From UBA4636 sp963650915 (GTDB lineage: Bacteria; Bacillota; Clostridia; Christensenellales; Borkfalkiaceae): DNA of 64,000 nucleotides. The stretch covers positions 62,001 to 126,000 of the forward strand of contig CAVJMJ010000001.1 in the NCBI GenBank assembly GCA_963650915.1, given 5' to 3'. Below, piece by piece: positions 24,004 through 32,534 of the stretch (position 1 is the stretch's first letter; each line of letters starts with the position of its first letter). The translations under genes were made by a program, and so were the position numbers. The notes beneath the pieces are model-generated. The model did not search any database, was not told the origin of the DNA, and saw only the letters and a list, made by a program, of their open reading frames with translations.

Positions 24004-25446
24004 ATGAAGAAGAATTTTTATTTGAAGACAATCGATGTACTAAGGTCGATTTATTCCTCCGATTACTACATCGTCCTTTTGGCGACAATGGTACTTGTCG
24101 GTTGGATAACGGGTTTTTGGGTGGAATTTATTTTGGCGATGCTCGTTCTTACCATAATAGGAACGATAGTTTCGCCCTCTTTAAAGCACGTATTGTCCTT
24201 TTTGATTTTGTATAACGAGACCATGAGCAAGCAAGATGTTTCGAACTCCGACGTAATACTTTTCCTTACGTTCGGCGTTATGGAAGCTATCGCGCTTATA
24301 GGAAATCTTATAATTTACAAAAAGAGCCTTTCCGTTTTGAAGCCTGACAAAATCAAGGGTTTTACCTTTGCCCATATACTGCTCGTAATCCCCTTTTTGT
24401 TTGCGGGCGTAGGCTATAACGGCAACGATAAAAAAGCCTCTTTAATTGCGGCGGGGATAATTATCTTAATCACCCTTTTGTATCTCGTTTTGTACGTAGG
24501 GTGTTCAAAAAGCCAAAGTAAGGACTTTATGAACTATATTTTGAAGTCCGTTTGCGCCCTATCCGTAGTTGCGGTGATAGAACTTTTGATTTACCTTTTA
24601 AGGCTCGGAAGTATCGATGCAATCGTTACCGCGTTGCAACAAAAAAACATTTGGATAGGTTGGACGGGTCCTAACACCATAGCCTCCGTTATTTCGATGG
24701 GGCTTCCCTGCACGCTTTATTTTTGCATCAAAAAACGCAAATTATCCTTTTTAATCGTTCCCCTTTGCGTAATCGTATTTTTTATCGAACTCACCCTCGT
24801 AATTTTTTCGGGAAGCAGAGGCGCAACGCTGTTTTCGCTTATAGTTGCCCCATCCGCTCTTTTATACGTAATGTGGAAGACGGAAAACAAAACTTTGTAT
24901 TTTTTCAGTTGCACGGTAACTTTCGTGGCAATAGCCCTGCTTTTTATAAACTTTAACGATTCCATTTTAAATCTTTTGTCGACTATGATAGATAAAGGCA
25001 TGTCGTCAAGTCACAGATTGGATTCCATTTATCCCGAAGCAGTCGGCATGTTTAAAGTAAACCCGATTTTCGGCATAGGCTGGGGCTATAGACTTACGCA
25101 TAATCTTGCGGGCATTTGGCAACCTTACTTTTTCCACTCGACCTTTTTCCAATTTTTGGCAAACATGGGCATCGTGGGTGTGATTTTTATGACCGTGTTT
25201 TTTTTGTGGCGTTATTTTTTACTGCTTCCCATGTACAAAAATCCCGCGGCGGTTTTAATAACCGTATCCATACTTCTTTTCGATATGTATTCCATGATAG
25301 ACACGAGTTTTTTCAACCCGGCACTCTTTATCGTGCTTGACGTAATGACGCTTTCGATGGAACTCGACATGCCCGAAAACCGTTGTCTTGCCTTTCTCGG
25401 CAAAAATCCCTTTAAATTTATCGAAAATTTCGTAAAAAACAAATAA
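24004..25446 (+). CDS. O-antigen ligase/polymerase-like (Wzy/WaaL superfamily) membrane protein
   Basis: This 480-residue protein has about twelve hydrophobic segments. It has the two signatures of the O-antigen ligase family: the SGSRGATLFSL loop (about residue 265) and, in the large late loop, FGIGWGYRLTHNL...FFHSTFFQFLANMGIVGV with the conserved H-S. Members join or polymerise lipid-linked glycans at the outer face of the membrane; in a Gram-positive this suggests capsule or teichoic-type polymer work. No glycosyltransferases are adjacent, so the substrate is open. It is followed 87 bp later by a DUF1624 acyltransferase-like gene, probably in the same transcript. Confidence 0.8.
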   Translation: MKKNFYLKTIDVLRSIYSSDYYIVLLATMVLVGWITGFWVEFILAMLVLTIIGTIVSPSLKHVLSFLILYNETMSKQDVSNSDVILFLTFGVMEAIALIGNLIIYKKSLSVLKPDKIKGFTFAHILLVIPFLFAGVGYNGNDKKASLIAAGIIILITLLYLVLYVGCSKSQSKDFMNYILKSVCALSVVAVIELLIYLLRLGSIDAIVTALQQKNIWIGWTGPNTIASVISMGLPCTLYFCIKKRKLSFLIVPLCVIVFFIELTLVIFSGSRGATLFSLIVAPSALLYVMWKTENKTLYFFSCTVTFVAIALLFINFNDSILNLLSTMIDKGMSSSHRLDSIYPEAVGMFKVNPIFGIGWGYRLTHNLAGIWQPYFFHSTFFQFLANMGIVGVIFMTVFFLWRYFLLLPMYKNPAAVLITVSILLFDMYSMIDTSFFNPALFIVLDVMTLSMELDMPENRCLAFLGKNPFKFIENFVKNK

Positions 25447-25533
25447 GTTTTCGTCGGCAAGAATTTGCGTCGAAACTTACCTTTCAAACATATAAAAACA
25501 TAGACGCATTTATTATTTATAGGACTAAAATCA

Positions 25534-26484
25534 ATGGAGAAAAATAAGATTACGGCGGACTGCACGACGTTTGCCACCGACCAAGAAAACAGCACCGTCC
25601 AAGAAAACAGCACCGCCGAAAATACGGGGTTCTTTGCTAAACTTAAGAAAAAGTTAAAAGACTTTTTTACCTATAACCTTCCCGGGAAGCGCCCGAGAGT
25701 ATGGGAACTCGACCTTATTCGCGGACTGATTATGATAGTTGTTACATACGACCATATCGCGCGGTTTTCCTATTACTGGGGAATAATTCACTTTCAAACG
25801 GCTTTCGGAAAAGCAATCGGGAGCGTTGCGGTTGCCTATTTAAACAGTTACTTTTGCAACCACGGCTATCCCTACGCCTTGTGGCTTTTGTGCTTTATGT
25901 CGGGCATAAGTTGTATGTTTTCGCACAGCGGAATTTCGAGAGTCATAAAGTTTTGGATATTTACCGTCGTGTTTATGGGCGGTTATTTGGGGCTACACTT
26001 CGTTATACCCAATCTTCTTACGGGATACGTCGTGTTTAACATAGTCGCCGTTTTAACAATATCCGTAACCGTTTGGTACTTACTCGAAAAACTAAACGTT
26101 CCCGATATATATCGAATTATTTTGGGTTCGGTTATAATCGTTGCGGGCATCGTATTGTTTTACGTAAACAGGTTTTATAACGACGGCATCTTCGTTAAAA
26201 ACGACTTTTTGGCACTTCTTATATACAATAAGCACGGGTATGAGGTTTCGCCGAACAATTTCGAACCGCTTATTCCCCACCTCGGCTTCTTTATTTTAGG
26301 CGGAGTTTTCGGTAAACGTTTTTATAAAGACAAAACCACAAAACTTAAACGGAAAGAACCGCCCAAGTGGCTTAACCCCGTAATGATTCTCGGCAAACAT
26401 TCGCTCGTTGCCTATTTGTTCTTGCCGACGATTTGCATTTCACTTCTGTGGCTTTTGGTTCAATTCGTAGGGCTTTTCTTATAA
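25534..26484 (+). CDS. DUF1624 / HGSNAT-like acyltransferase, second paralogue
   Basis: This 316-residue membrane protein has a 50-residue charged N-terminal extension containing a duplicated QENST motif, then WELDLIRGLIMIVVTYDHIAR, the DUF1624 signature, and eight or nine hydrophobic segments. LGKHSLVAYLFLPT near the C-terminus matches AGRHSLLVYIAHQA in the paralogue at 21258-22151, so the two share a common origin. AGGA precedes the ATG. It is likely a glycan acyltransferase working with the upstream ligase-like protein; this is inferred from order only. Confidence 0.8.
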   Translation: MEKNKITADCTTFATDQENSTVQENSTAENTGFFAKLKKKLKDFFTYNLPGKRPRVWELDLIRGLIMIVVTYDHIARFSYYWGIIHFQTAFGKAIGSVAVAYLNSYFCNHGYPYALWLLCFMSGISCMFSHSGISRVIKFWIFTVVFMGGYLGLHFVIPNLLTGYVVFNIVAVLTISVTVWYLLEKLNVPDIYRIILGSVIIVAGIVLFYVNRFYNDGIFVKNDFLALLIYNKHGYEVSPNNFEPLIPHLGFFILGGVFGKRFYKDKTTKLKRKEPPKWLNPVMILGKHSLVAYLFLPTICISLLWLLVQFVGLFL

Positions 26485-26617
26485 AATAGTAAAACCGTAA
26501 ACGATATCATTGTTATTCAATTTAGCGGCGTTTACGTAATTTTACGACGTATTTCCGTAAATAACCGCGATTTTGCGGTATTTTGCGGTATTTTACCGTA
26601 AATAGGCACAACAAAAA

Positions 26618-26650
26618 AGCAAAAGTCGGGCTATAAGCCCGTTATCGCAT
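26618..26650 (-). repeat. Dispersed element, copy 8 (palindromic form)
   Basis: On the minus strand GCGATAACGGGCTTATAGCC then CGACTTTTGC. It contains the perfect CGGGCT-TAT-AGCCCG inverted repeat, just upstream of the nrnA-like operon. Confidence 0.8.
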
Positions 26651-26680
26651 AATTTTAAAAAAACAAAAGGTTGTTTTCAC

Positions 26681-27649
26681 ATGTTCGAAGATATTTTAGA
26701 AGCAATTAAAAGTCACGATACGATAATAATACATCGTCACTTCAACCCCGACGGCGACGCCATCGGAAGCCAGGTCGGGCTTAAAAACCTTATTTCGGAC
26801 AACTACCCCGAAAAAAAGGTTTACGCCGTGGGAGATTTAGCGGGAAGGTATTCCTTCATCGAAGGCTCTGCGATAGACAATATTCCCGATTCATACTATA
26901 AAGACGCCCTTTGTTTCGTTTTGGACTCGGGGACTTCCTCCCTCGTGTCCGATTTGAGATATAAATATTGCGACCTGTCGGTAAGGTTCGACCATCATAA
27001 ATTCGTGGAAAAATTTTGCGATATAGAGTTTGTTGACGACACCTTTGAAAGTTGCGCGGGCGTTATCGCCTACTTTGCCAAAACTACGGGTTTAAAACTC
27101 GGTTCCAAATCGGCAAAGGCTTTGTTTACGGGCATGGTAACCGACAGCGGAAGATTCAGATACGGTTCATGCACGTCGAGGACTTTTAGTTTGGCATCCT
27201 TTCTTACCGAACAAAAATTCACCACGGCGGACATATATTCCAATCTTTACGTCGACGATCTTAAAATGGTTAAATTGAGAGCGACTTTTACCTTAAAGGC
27301 AAAATTTACCGAGCAAAACGTCGGCTATATTTACACCGATTACGAAGAATTTAAAACTTACGGCGTAAGTTCGTTTACCGTATCGAGGGGAATGGTAAAC
27401 GTTATGGCGGAAATCCGCGGAGTGGATATTTGGGTTAACTTTACCGAAACGGAAGACGCCGTGTTGTGCGAACTTCGCTCTTCAAAATACGATATAAACA
27501 AAATTGCCGTAAAATACGGCGGTGGCGGTCACCTTTTGGCAAGCGGTGCAACCCTTAAAAATAAAGACGAGGCTTTAAGCATGCTTAAAGACCTCGACGA
27601 TTTGGTAAAAAGCGGAAAAGTCATTACCGAAGAAGGAGAAAACGAATGA
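26681..27649 (+). CDS. DHH/DHHA1 phosphoesterase (NrnA-like), first tandem copy
   Basis: This 322-residue protein is an NrnA-type bifunctional enzyme that degrades short RNA oligonucleotides and/or pAp. DHH-domain motifs are intact: IIHRHFNPDGDAIGS (motif I), LDSGTS, RFDHHK (DHH box), TDSGRFRYG, and the DHHA1 C-terminal substrate loop KYGGGGHLLASGA. Start at 26681 with AAGG upstream. It overlaps the next DHH gene by four bases (ATGA). Tandem NrnA paralogues followed by surE, all nucleotide phosphatases, make this look like a nucleotide-recycling operon. Confidence 0.9.
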   Translation: MFEDILEAIKSHDTIIIHRHFNPDGDAIGSQVGLKNLISDNYPEKKVYAVGDLAGRYSFIEGSAIDNIPDSYYKDALCFVLDSGTSSLVSDLRYKYCDLSVRFDHHKFVEKFCDIEFVDDTFESCAGVIAYFAKTTGLKLGSKSAKALFTGMVTDSGRFRYGSCTSRTFSLASFLTEQKFTTADIYSNLYVDDLKMVKLRATFTLKAKFTEQNVGYIYTDYEEFKTYGVSSFTVSRGMVNVMAEIRGVDIWVNFTETEDAVLCELRSSKYDINKIAVKYGGGGHLLASGATLKNKDEALSMLKDLDDLVKSGKVITEEGENE

Positions 27650-28620
27650 GCGTTAAACGCGAAATTTTAGACAAAATCAAATCATACGACAGAATTATAA
27701 TTTCACGCCATTTCCGCCCAGACGGCGACGCTTACGGTTCGTCAAAGGGATTGCAGAGAATATTGCAACTGAGTTTCCCTGATAAAGATATAAAACTTTT
27801 GAACGAGGACTACGCCGAATATCTTAAATTTATGGGCGGAGAGGACGAGCCTCAATCGGACGAATTTTATAAATCGGCACTCGGCATCGTGGTTGATACC
27901 GCAACCGAAGAAAGACTTTCAAACAAAAAAATGTCTTTGTGCAAAGAACTTATAAAAATAGACCACCACATAGACGTAAGCCCTTACGGCGATTTATTTT
28001 GGGTGGAAGATTACCGCTCGTCGGCATGCGAAATGATAGTGGATTTTTACCGCTCCTTCCCTACCGAACTGAAAATGGACAAAACGGCGGCAACCTATCT
28101 TTACACCGGCATGGTAACCGACAGCGGAAGATTTAAGTTTAGAGAAGTTTCCTCGGAAACCCTCATAAACGCCGCCACCCTTTTGGATTTCGGCATCGAT
28201 ACCGAAACTTTGTACGCCAATTTATACCTCGATACCTTCGAGGCGTTAAAGTTCAACGCAAAAATAACCGAACGTATCAATATTACCGAAAACGGCGTTG
28301 CGTACATCTACGTAAGTTTAGGTATGCAAAAAGAATTCAATCTTTCGCACGAGGAAGCAAGCAACGTTATAGGGCTTATGGATTCCATTAAAGGTAGTCT
28401 TATTTGGCTTGCCTTTATAGAAACGGAGGACGGTCCTACGCGCGTAAGACTGCGCTCGAGATTTTTAACCATAAATAAACTGGGCGAAAAGTACAACGGC
28501 GGAGGGCATGAGTGCGCCGCGGGTGCTTACGTGCATTCAGAGGAAGAATTCAAAGCACTTTTAAAAGACGCGGATACCCTTCTTAAAGAATACAAGGAAA
28601 CCAATACCGGATGGCTATGA
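27646..28620 (+). CDS. DHH/DHHA1 phosphoesterase (NrnA-like), second tandem copy
   Basis: This 324-residue paralogue of the preceding gene has the same architecture: ISRHFRPDGDAYGS, VVDTATEE, KIDHHID (DHH box), TGMVTDSGRFKF and KYNGGGHECAAGA. All presumed metal ligands are present, so both copies look active. The DNA encoding TGMVTDSGRF is nearly identical in both genes, while the rest has diverged strongly. A strong GAAGGAG site lies inside the end of the upstream gene. The shared ATGA overlap implies translational coupling. Confidence 0.9.
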   Translation: MSVKREILDKIKSYDRIIISRHFRPDGDAYGSSKGLQRILQLSFPDKDIKLLNEDYAEYLKFMGGEDEPQSDEFYKSALGIVVDTATEERLSNKKMSLCKELIKIDHHIDVSPYGDLFWVEDYRSSACEMIVDFYRSFPTELKMDKTAATYLYTGMVTDSGRFKFREVSSETLINAATLLDFGIDTETLYANLYLDTFEALKFNAKITERINITENGVAYIYVSLGMQKEFNLSHEEASNVIGLMDSIKGSLIWLAFIETEDGPTRVRLRSRFLTINKLGEKYNGGGHECAAGAYVHSEEEFKALLKDADTLLKEYKETNTGWL

Positions 28621-29345
28621 GAATACTTATTATAAACGACGACGGAATAAAATCGGAAGGCATAAAAATTTTGGCGGAATTTGCCAAAAACCTCGGCGAA
28701 GTCACACTCGTCGCCCCGCTGGAAGAGCAAAGCGGAAAAAGCCATTCCATAGATTACCGCAACACCATAAAAATCGGAAAATACGATTTTATGGAAGGCG
28801 TCGACGCTTACTACGTTAATTCCACCCCTGCCGACTGCGCAAGGTTTGCCGTTATGGGGCTTAAAAAAGATTACGACTTGGTTTTGACGGGCATCAACAA
28901 AGGCTTTAACCTCGGTAACGATATTTTATATTCCGGAACGGCTTCGTCGGCTTTCGAAATGGTCGCAAGAGGGTATAAAGCCATTGCCTTTTCGACGGTG
29001 TACGACAGTTACGAAACGGCAAAAAATTGGCTTAAACCCGTATATGACTTCGTCGTCAAAAACGACCTTTTGAGCGTTAACGACGTGTACAACGTTAATA
29101 TTCCGCTCAATCCAAAAGGAATCAAAATTACCCGTAAAGCAGGCTTTTACTATAAGGAACGCTTTGAAATCGCCGAAAACGGCGAATACTTTCAAACGAC
29201 CGATTTTGCACCCATTCACGGCAACGACTTGTCTGTCGACGTGGACGCATGCATGAACGGTTACGTTTCGATAACCCCCTTAACAATCGACAGAACCGAT
29301 TTACAAGCGTTTTCGAAACTCGTCAAACTAAACGACGAAAATTAA
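28617..29345 (+). CDS. surE: 5'-/3'-nucleotidase SurE
   Basis: This SurE-family nucleotidase of about 242 residues removes phosphate from nucleoside monophosphates and short polyphosphates. Signature blocks are RILIINDDGIKSEGI at the N-terminus (metal-binding NDDG), YYVNSTPADCARF, LTGINKGFNLGNDILYSGTASSAFE, and VYNVNIP. The chosen ATG at 28617 overlaps the stop of the second DHH gene (ATGA) and gives the family-typical M-R-I-L; an in-frame ATG two codons upstream (28611) is possible. Transcription ends at the hairpin 29360-29405. Confidence 0.92.
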   Translation: MRILIINDDGIKSEGIKILAEFAKNLGEVTLVAPLEEQSGKSHSIDYRNTIKIGKYDFMEGVDAYYVNSTPADCARFAVMGLKKDYDLVLTGINKGFNLGNDILYSGTASSAFEMVARGYKAIAFSTVYDSYETAKNWLKPVYDFVVKNDLLSVNDVYNVNIPLNPKGIKITRKAGFYYKERFEIAENGEYFQTTDFAPIHGNDLSVDVDACMNGYVSITPLTIDRTDLQAFSKLVKLNDEN

Positions 29346-29675
29346 AAATTATTAGGTAAAAAAGTCCGCCTATATGCCCGAAAACGGGCATATAGGCGGA
29401 CTTTTAAGTTTATATTATAAGTTTTGCAAGCCTTTGTAAATCTAACAAAATAACTCTATAAAAAAATATTGTTAGTCAAACAAAATAATTATATAAGAAA
29501 ATGAGATTATAAATCAAATAACGATATGAGCAAAATAACGTTGCAAATCAAACACAATAAAATTATAAGTCAAACAAAACAACGTTATACCTAAAACAGT
29601 ATTATAAGTAAAACCCGAACGATTATCTTTAACGGAAGACAGGCTTAAAATAACGCTATAAGTTATTAAAAAGAA
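29346..29675. other. 330-bp spacer: terminator then AT-rich repeats
   Basis: After the terminator, 29406-29660 is built of degenerate units like TATAAGTCAAACAAAATAAC (about 20-25 bp, eight or more copies). No gene is seen. Confidence 0.65.
29360..29405. terminator. Perfect 21-bp hairpin made of two inverted copies of the dispersed element
   Basis: AAAAGTCCGCCTATATGCCC-G pairs perfectly with its inverse over 21 bp around AAAA. Both arms contain the GGGCATATAGGCGGACTTTT half of the dispersed element. The flanking A/T tracts allow it to stop surE (plus) and the ABC-transporter operon (minus). Confidence 0.92.
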
Positions 29676-30509
29676 TTAAAGTACTTTTGACAAAAATTCT
29701 TTTAAACGAGGATTCTTCGGGTTGGTGAAAAATTCTTGAGGAGTTGCTTCCTCTTTAATTTTGCCGTCGTCCATAAAAATAACTCTGGTAGCGACTTCTT
29801 TAGCAAAGCCCATTTCGTGGGTAACGACGAGCATCGTCATGCCGTCGTTGGCGATTTCCTTCATTAAATCCAAAACTTCGCCTACCATTTCGGGGTCGAG
29901 CGCACTCGTAGGTTCGTCGAACAGAATAACCTTCGGATCCATTGCAAGGGCGCGGACTATGGCAATACGTTGTTTTTGCCCGCCGGAAAGTGTTGACGGG
30001 TAAACTTCGGCTTTATCGGTAAGCCCTATTTTTTCTAAAAGCCCCATCGCCTTTTTATTGTTTTCGGCTCTTATTTCCTTTATGGACTTATTCGGAATCA
30101 ACGGTTTTTTGTCTTTCTTAAACAAATTGTTAAATTTGATATGCGAGTTTTTTCTTGCGATTTTTAAATGCTCTCTCGTTTGAACGTATGTAGGGGCAAG
30201 AGTAATGTTTTCAAGCACCGTTTTGTTATTGAACAGGTTAAAATGCTGAAAGACCATGCCTATGTGTTGGCGATGCTTGTTGATATCAACCTTCATATCG
30301 GCTAAATCTTCCCCTTCGAAAAATATCGAACCGCCGGTAGGATCTTCCATACAGTTAAGACATCTTAAAAAGGTCGACTTTCCGCATCCGGACGCCCCTA
30401 TTATTACGACGACTTCGCCCTTTTTTATATCTATATCTATGCCCTTTAAAACGTGATTGTCGCCGAACGACTTTTGTAAATTTTTAACGCTTAAAATAGT
30501 TTCGCTCAT
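29676..30509 (-). CDS. Polar amino-acid ABC transporter ATPase (GlnQ-like) with an insertion
   Basis: This 277-residue ATPase of a polar amino-acid importer has Walker A GASGCGKS (38-45), Q-loop FQHFNLF (about 87-93), signature LSGGQ (174-178) and Walker B VILFDEP (194-200), followed by the H-loop VTHEMGFA. GlnQ-type proteins are normally about 240 residues; here about 37 extra basic residues (about 112-148, KFNNLFKKDKKPLIPNKS) sit in the helical subdomain. GGTGAAGG precedes the ATG, which lies one base after the permease stop. The order binding protein, permease, ATPase is standard. Substrate class is inferred from family. Confidence 0.92.
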   Translation of the reverse strand: MSETILSVKNLQKSFGDNHVLKGIDIDIKKGEVVVIIGASGCGKSTFLRCLNCMEDPTGGSIFFEGEDLADMKVDINKHRQHIGMVFQHFNLFNNKTVLENITLAPTYVQTREHLKIARKNSHIKFNNLFKKDKKPLIPNKSIKEIRAENNKKAMGLLEKIGLTDKAEVYPSTLSGGQKQRIAIVRALAMDPKVILFDEPTSALDPEMVGEVLDLMKEIANDGMTMLVVTHEMGFAKEVATRVIFMDDGKIKEEATPQEFFTNPKNPRLKEFLSKVL

Positions 30510-30510
30510 A

Positions 30511-31275
30511 TTACGCCTTCACCGCCTGTCTGTGTCTGTGTTTTCCGCTGTAAGAACGGTCGCTTTTCGCCAATAACTTTTCGAGAAGTCTTACAAGCAA
30601 AGTTATTATAAGTACGAGTACTATGTAAATTACGCCGAGGACTATGTACGGGATAACGAATTCGTAATTTTGGTTCGCCGTTGCAATAGTTCTAAGTGCG
30701 TTGTAAAGGTCGACGACGGTAATAAAACTTAAAACCGAAGTTTCTTTTATCAAGGTAATAAATTCGTTGCCGAGAGTGGGGAGAATGTTTTTTATTGCTT
30801 GAGGTATTACGATTTTTATCATCGTAACGCCGTAACTTAAACCGACGGCTCTTCCCGCTTCGGTCTGACCGATGTCGACGGAATTTATACCGCCCCTCAT
30901 GATTTCCGATACGTATGCGCCCGAATTAAGCCCGAAAATTATCACGCCTACTTTTTCGGCGTTTACACCCTTAATACCCATCATAGGCAAAAATACGTAG
31001 TACGCCAAAAGCAATTGTACCATTATAGGCGTACCGCGGAAAAAGGCAGTGTAAACCGAGCAAATACCGTCGAGTATTCTTACGTAAAGTTTGTATTTAG
31101 GCGCGACTTTGCATGCCGCTATAATCGTACCTATAACTATACCTATAAGCAAGCCGAAAACCGCGATTTTTACCGTAACCAGCAAGCCGTTGCCGAGCAT
31201 TTTTACGTAGTTGTTATCGTAATTGTTGTATGAAATTTTGTTTATGAAGATTTCCCACTTGGTAGCCCAATCCAT
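30511..31275 (-). CDS. Polar amino-acid ABC transporter permease
   Basis: This 254-residue permease of the HisM/GlnP class has about five membrane segments. It starts with the family-typical GNGLLVTVKIAVFGLLIGIV, contains the AFFRGTPIMVQLLLAYY loop, and has the ATPase-coupling EAA loop EAGRAVGLSYGVTMIKIVIPQ. AAGGA precedes the ATG. It is separated from the upstream binding-protein gene by a strong stem-loop without a T-run (31303-31345) and is nearly contiguous with the ATPase gene. Confidence 0.93.
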   Translation of the reverse strand: MDWATKWEIFINKISYNNYDNNYVKMLGNGLLVTVKIAVFGLLIGIVIGTIIAACKVAPKYKLYVRILDGICSVYTAFFRGTPIMVQLLLAYYVFLPMMGIKGVNAEKVGVIIFGLNSGAYVSEIMRGGINSVDIGQTEAGRAVGLSYGVTMIKIVIPQAIKNILPTLGNEFITLIKETSVLSFITVVDLYNALRTIATANQNYEFVIPYIVLGVIYIVLVLIITLLVRLLEKLLAKSDRSYSGKHRHRQAVKA

Positions 31276-31302
31276 TGTGTCTTTCCTTTTTTACTTATTA
31301 AA

Positions 31303-31345
31303 CGCGCAATTTCCCGCAACGGACGTTGCGGGAAATTTCAGCGCG
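31303..31345 (-). promoter_or_regulatory. Intercistronic stem-loop between binding protein and permease
   Basis: CGCGC and AATTTCCCGCAAC pair with GTTGCGGGAAATT and GCGCG around GGAC. There is no T-run on the minus strand, so it probably protects the 3' end of the binding-protein mRNA, or gives partial read-through, rather than acting as a full terminator. Confidence 0.7.
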
Positions 31346-31360
31346 AATTTATTTACGTGC

Positions 31361-32212
31361 TTATTGTTTGCTGTATGATTCGACTATTGCGGCTGCGGGA
31401 GCGTTATCGCATGCAACGGCGTAAAGGTTACCGTTTACTATGTCGTAAGTTGCCATTGCCGCAGTGTCGTAACCGACCGCTTCGATATTACTGTATTCGC
31501 CGACGTAATCGGAAGAAGTCGTGCCGTTTTGGAAGCCTATCTTTTTACCGGTAAGCGATTTAAGAACATTTTTTACGTCTTCAGCCGTTTTGCAGTTATC
31601 GAAGTCGGTGTTGTCTGCCGCAACGATAAGGTTAATGGAAGCGTTATAGTATTCGGTGGTGAAAAGATATGCGGCACGGTCTTCGGTAACGGACATACCC
31701 GCCATACCGATATCGGCGTAACCTGCGTCTAATGCGGGCAAAATAGCGTCGAAGTCGATGTTTTTAATGATAAGTTGTAAATTATTCTTTTTAGCGTAGC
31801 CTGCCGCGATTTCCATATCTACGCCGTACATTAAGCCGTTTTCTACGTATTCAAACGGTGAGAACGGTGCATTGGTAGCAACGACTAATTTACCTTCGCC
31901 GGTAGTTGCACCTTCTACGTCGGTTCCTTCTGCATTGCCGAGGAAAGAGTAGCCGACCTTCTCGCCTTTGTTTTCAAAGTATTTAGCCATAATCGTTTCC
32001 ATTGTTCCGTTTTCTTCGATTTCGGCTAAGTAAGCGTTGAAGGAAGTTTGTAAAGCGGTGTTGTCACCCTTTAATGCGAAAGCATACTTTTCGGAAGTGA
32101 GTGCTATGTTGATAAGTTTAACCTTTGATTGGTTTCCCGCACAAGCGGTAAAGCCGATGGACATCGTGCATACGAATAATGCGGTAAGTAAAATCGTTAA
32201 AAGTTTTTTCAT
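31361..32212 (-). CDS. Amino-acid ABC transporter substrate-binding lipoprotein, apparently circularly permuted
   Basis: This 283-residue lipoprotein (signal peptide, lipobox FTAC, C24) would capture an amino acid outside the membrane. The usual SBP_bac_3 start, GEGKLVVATNAPFSPFEY, appears only at residue about 107. Residues 33-80 (LTSEKYAFALKGDNTALQ... AEIEENGTMETIMAKYF) look like the segment that normally ends such proteins, and the true C-terminus stops at YAVACDNAPAAAIVESYSKQ, just before where that segment would be. All parts are present but in rotated order. Start 32212 has AAAGGA; the open frame extends 47 codons upstream into the promoter region and is not used. Confidence 0.88.
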   Translation of the reverse strand: MKKLLTILLTALFVCTMSIGFTACAGNQSKVKLINIALTSEKYAFALKGDNTALQTSFNAYLAEIEENGTMETIMAKYFENKGEKVGYSFLGNAEGTDVEGATTGEGKLVVATNAPFSPFEYVENGLMYGVDMEIAAGYAKKNNLQLIIKNIDFDAILPALDAGYADIGMAGMSVTEDRAAYLFTTEYYNASINLIVAADNTDFDNCKTAEDVKNVLKSLTGKKIGFQNGTTSSDYVGEYSNIEAVGYDTAAMATYDIVNGNLYAVACDNAPAAAIVESYSKQ

Positions 32213-32324
32213 TGTTTTTATTTCCTTTATGATAAAAAATTTTTTTCGTTTAAATTTTTGAAGAAACCCTTCAAGATAATCGCGCGTTTTCTTAAAAGAG
32301 GTCGCCTCGTTTGATTGCCCGCTT

Positions 32325-32353
32325 ATAATACCCCTTAAAAAAAAGAATGTCAA
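32325..32353 (-). promoter_or_regulatory. Promoter of the amino-acid ABC operon
   Basis: Minus-strand TTGACA (32348-32353), a 17-nt spacer and TATTAT (32325-32330), about 110 bp before the binding-protein ATG. The leader contains a short GAGG-CGA-CCTC-TTTT hairpin. Confidence 0.75.
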
Positions 32354-32500
32354 CGATTTTTTACGTCATTTTTTAAATTTTTTGGATATTTTTTTAAATT
32401 TATTCAGTTTATGCAAAAATTCAGCCCTTTTGCATACTTTTTTGAATGAGATTTGTATATTTTAATACTTTTTTATACATTATGCATTTATTTTTCGCAT

Positions 32501-32534
32501 AAAAAAATCGGGTAAAAGTCAAACTTAAACCCGA
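32501..32534 (-). terminator. Intrinsic terminator downstream of the SGNH gene
   Basis: Minus-strand TCGGGT ... ACCCGA followed by TTTTTTT. It lies about 190 bp after the SGNH stop. Confidence 0.7.
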
